Assembly: GCA_016710645.1 (NCBI GenBank)
Contig: JADJVI010000008.1
Location: forward strand, 26,225 to 90,224
DNA length: 64,000 bases
DNA from: Actinomycetales bacterium
GTDB taxonomy: Bacteria; Actinomycetota; Actinomycetes; Actinomycetales; Dermatophilaceae
Reading direction: 5' to 3'
The stretch's first letter is position 1. Every line of letters starts with the position of its first letter. The translations under genes and the position numbers were made by a program. Positions 62,324 to 64,000 of the stretch are shown here, one piece after another. Under the pieces are notes generated by a model, which was given only the letters and a program-made list of their open reading frames with translations, made no database searches and had not been told where the DNA came from.

Positions 62324-63462
62324 GAGCTCAAGAGTTCGACGTGCACGCCATCGGCCAGGCTGCCGTCGGTCCGAGCCCAACTGGTGTGGCTGCGGCCCCA
62401 TTCACGCATCCCCAGCCGAGCGAGCACGGCCAGCGACGGAAGGTTCTCGGCGTCGACCGTCGCGTGCAGCCGGCGCAGTCCGAGGCCGCCCTCCTCGAAT
62501 GGAGCGAAGGCCAGGTCCCGCACAGCCGGCAGCGCCTCGGCGAGATGGCCGCGGCCGCGCTGCGAGGGATAGACCCAATAGCCGAGTTCCGCCTGGAAGC
62601 GCCCCGCCTGCGGCCCCATGCCGAAGAGCACGACCATCCCCACCGCAAGATCGGTATGCCGTTCGGCCAGGCACCACACCAGCGCCTCGCCCGCCTCTTG
62701 ACGCGCCTCACGCTCAACCAGCCAGTCGGAGAATCCATCCGTCGTCGGGACCGCACCGGCAGGAGTGAAGCGCACCGCCTGAAGGTCAGGCTCATCCTGG
62801 ACGCTGCGAGGTCCGTCGTCGGGCCGGAAGGGCCGCAGTCGCAGGCTGGCCGTTTCCAGGACCGGGGGCAGTGGGCGGGGCCGGTGCAATGGCTGGCCCG
62901 CACGCAGGTCGGCATGCCACTCGTCCCGAGGTCGCCCCTCGTGGTCCAGCGCGCCGGCGGTGACGGTGGACGGCATACCGAAGCCGCACGCGCGGGCGAC
63001 CCGACGGGACGCCCAGTTGCCCGCGACCGCGCGCCAGCGCAGCACCTCGATCCCCTCGTCGAACGCGCGCTGGGCTAGCAGGCGCACCGCCCGGGCCATC
63101 AGCCCGCGCCCACGGCCCTCCGGGTGCAGGCCAAACCCGATCTCGGCGCGGCGCTCGGATCGGTCGTGCAGGTTGACCGACCCCAGGAAGACATCTGTCG
63201 AGTCCGTCACCGCCCACTCTCTGGCGCCGTCCAGCTTCGCCCACCCGGTGCGGACTTTGGCCAGGAATTCGTGGGCCGACTCCAGGGTGTAGGGGCGCGG
63301 GAGCGGCAGGTACTCCATCGATGCGGGGTCGGTGCACTGCTCGACGATCCGCGGGGCATCCGCCTGGCGATGGGCGCGGAGCACGACGACCCCGTCGGTG
63401 AGCGTCGGCACGCACTCGGGCCAGGGCCGCTCGGGGTGGTTCGGCTGAGGGCTTTCGGTCAC
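62320..63462 (-). CDS. Tandem GNAT acetyltransferase
   Basis: 380 residues with two RimJ/RimL-type GNAT domains: first about 15-180 (GFGLHPEGRGRGLMARAVRLL acetyl-CoA loop), second about 200-375 (ELGYWVYPSQRGRGHLAEAL). Both CoA loops look intact. Targets unknown. GTG 63462 chosen; GTG 63468 is near. The open frame continuing to 63999 is antisense to secA and is rejected. Confidence 0.82.
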   Translation of the reverse strand: MTESPQPNHPERPWPECVPTLTDGVVVLRAHRQADAPRIVEQCTDPASMEYLPLPRPYTLESAHEFLAKVRTGWAKLDGAREWAVTDSTDVFLGSVNLHDRSERRAEIGFGLHPEGRGRGLMARAVRLLAQRAFDEGIEVLRWRAVAGNWASRRVARACGFGMPSTVTAGALDHEGRPRDEWHADLRAGQPLHRPRPLPPVLETASLRLRPFRPDDGPRSVQDEPDLQAVRFTPAGAVPTTDGFSDWLVEREARQEAGEALVWCLAERHTDLAVGMVVLFGMGPQAGRFQAELGYWVYPSQRGRGHLAEALPAVRDLAFAPFEEGGLGLRRLHATVDAENLPSLAVLARLGMREWGRSHTSWARTDGSLADGVHVELLSS

Positions 63463-63717
63463 GCCCACCACCTTGCTGTCCCGGTATGCCGTGCGGCAAG
63501 TGGGTTCTGCGCCGCCGGGATGTGGCTGGGAGGTGAGCGGACGGCATACCGGCGCGTGCTCGCGAGCACAGGCGGGAGGGAACCTCGCCGAGGTGAGGTG
63601 GCGTTGGGCAGGTGACCGGCGAACTCGACTACCCTGACGGGTGGTCCCCGTGTGCCGTACGCCGCGGGTCGACCGGTCTGGCGTGTGCAATCCAGTGGAA
63701 TCCCCGAGGAGTTGTCC
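63463..63717 (+). promoter_or_regulatory. secA upstream region with inverted motif pair
   Basis: 255 bases. CCGGTATGCCGT (63481-63492) and ACGGCATACCGG (63541-63552) are perfect 12-bp inverted copies 48 bases apart. A TACCCT box near 63631 may be a -10 for secA. GAGGAG at 63706-63711 is the secA ribosome site. Confidence 0.5.
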
Positions 63718-64000
63718 GTGGTCAAGGTGTTCGAGAAGCTGCTGCGTGCCGGCGAGGGCCGGGTCGTCAAGCGGCTCGAGGGGATCGCGCGCCAGGTCAA
63801 CGTCCTGGAGGAGGACTTCGAGAAGCTCACCGACGCCGAATTGCGCGCCGAGACCGGCGTCTTCCGGCAGCGTCTGGACAACGGCGAGCCGATCGACAAA
63901 CTGCTGCCCGAGGCGTTCGCGGCCGTGCGGGAGGCGTCCAAGCGCACCCTGGGCAAGCGGCACTTCGACGTGCAACTCATGGGCGGCGCGGCGCTGCACG
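63718..64000 (+). CDS. secA: Preprotein translocase ATPase SecA, 3' end outside window
   Basis: First 94 residues only. VKVFEKLLRAGEGRVVKRLEG, then VNVLEEDFEKLTDAELRAET and the final GKRHFDVQLMGGAALH are the SecA N-terminus leading to the first nucleotide-binding domain. GTG 63718 follows GAGGAG by 6 bases. Drives export through SecYEG. Place after hpf and the regulator matches secA1 of mycobacteria. Confidence 0.96.
   Translation, partial: MVKVFEKLLRAGEGRVVKRLEGIARQVNVLEEDFEKLTDAELRAETGVFRQRLDNGEPIDKLLPEAFAAVREASKRTLGKRHFDVQLMGGAALH

Noticed and set aside
63463..63999. Extension of the acetyltransferase through the secA start
   Set aside because: Antisense to secA; GNAT homology begins near 63462.

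Overview
The window is a GC-rich (about 70 %) actinobacterial chromosome segment, densely packed with genes and showing no insertion sequence, prophage, CRISPR array, rRNA or tRNA that I can recognise. Gene content and order follow the conserved block that in Mycobacterium tuberculosis runs from secA1 (Rv3240c) to accE5 (Rv3281): accE-accD | birA, GtrA | purK-purE, acyl-CoA dehydrogenase, rml genes, fbiA-fbiB, whiB, DUF3499, a phosphomannomutase-like gene, sahH, mtrA-mtrB-lpqB, comF, hpf, secA. Leucyl/mycolate-type genes of Corynebacteriales are absent, while Ni-SOD, a pyruvate:ferredoxin oxidoreductase operon and a galactofuranose cluster are present. I infer a Micrococcales-like actinobacterium, possibly of the Intrasporangiaceae/Dermatophilaceae type; the family call is inference only.

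Layout. 1-2.1 kb: two tandem HD-type signalling genes, the first cut by the left edge. 2.1-3.0 kb: nickel superoxide dismutase and its protease. 3.0-5.4 kb: dTDP-rhamnose genes rmlC-rmlA (minus) and rmlD (plus, with an apparent frameshift). 5.5-6.3 kb: secreted peptidase-like protein. 6.3-9.1 kb: acyl-CoA carboxylase subunits facing away from the biotin ligase. 9.1-13.5 kb: adenylate cyclase, enoyl-CoA hydratase, a two-component system, GtrA. 13.6-19.1 kb: purK, purE, CoA-binding protein, F420-type oxidoreductase, SDR, acyl-CoA dehydrogenase. 19.2-28.8 kb: a cell-wall glycopolymer locus (double glycosyltransferase, LCP ligase, Glf, GlfT2-like transferase, ABC exporter, GtrA, glycosyltransferase) with tightly overlapping genes. 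28.9-30.4 kb: 3-oxoacid CoA-transferase. 30.4-34.2 kb: TIGR03089 protein, AlkA-like glycosylase, fbiB, fbiA. 34.2-43.3 kb: whiB, a 1,099-residue membrane glycosyltransferase, DUF5719, small conserved genes, a degenerate phosphomannomutase joined to a Trm112 zinc ribbon, and a SIS isomerase. 43.3-48.0 kb: porG-porA-porB plus a GltD-like iron-sulfur flavoprotein. 48.1-51.7 kb: two membrane proteins and sahH. 52-57.9 kb: mtrAB-lpqB, comF, hpf. 57.9-64 kb: LuxR regulator, YcaQ-type glycosylase, MFS transporter, beta-lactamase-like lipoprotein, tandem acetyltransferase and the start of secA.

Two window-wide signals are not explained by the genes. First, the octamer-centred word GGTATGCCG (core TATGCCG, reverse CGGCATA) occurs about 90 times by eye, against roughly 6-7 expected from base composition. 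It is evenly spread on both strands, falls in all reading frames, and often forms close inverted pairs, including a perfect 17-bp terminator-like hairpin after sahH. Second, many genes carry a TAnnnT hexamer 6-8 bases before the start codon, the signature of leaderless transcripts; in two divergent pairs (accD/birA and TIGR03089/alkA) the two -10 boxes physically overlap.

Metabolically the genes point to an aerobic or microaerobic cell that uses F420, nickel SOD and biotin-dependent acyl-CoA carboxylation, decorates its wall with rhamnose- and galactofuranose-containing polymer exported by an ABC system and attached by an LCP protein, and can oxidise 2-oxoacids through a ferredoxin-type enzyme coupled to a pyridine nucleotide.
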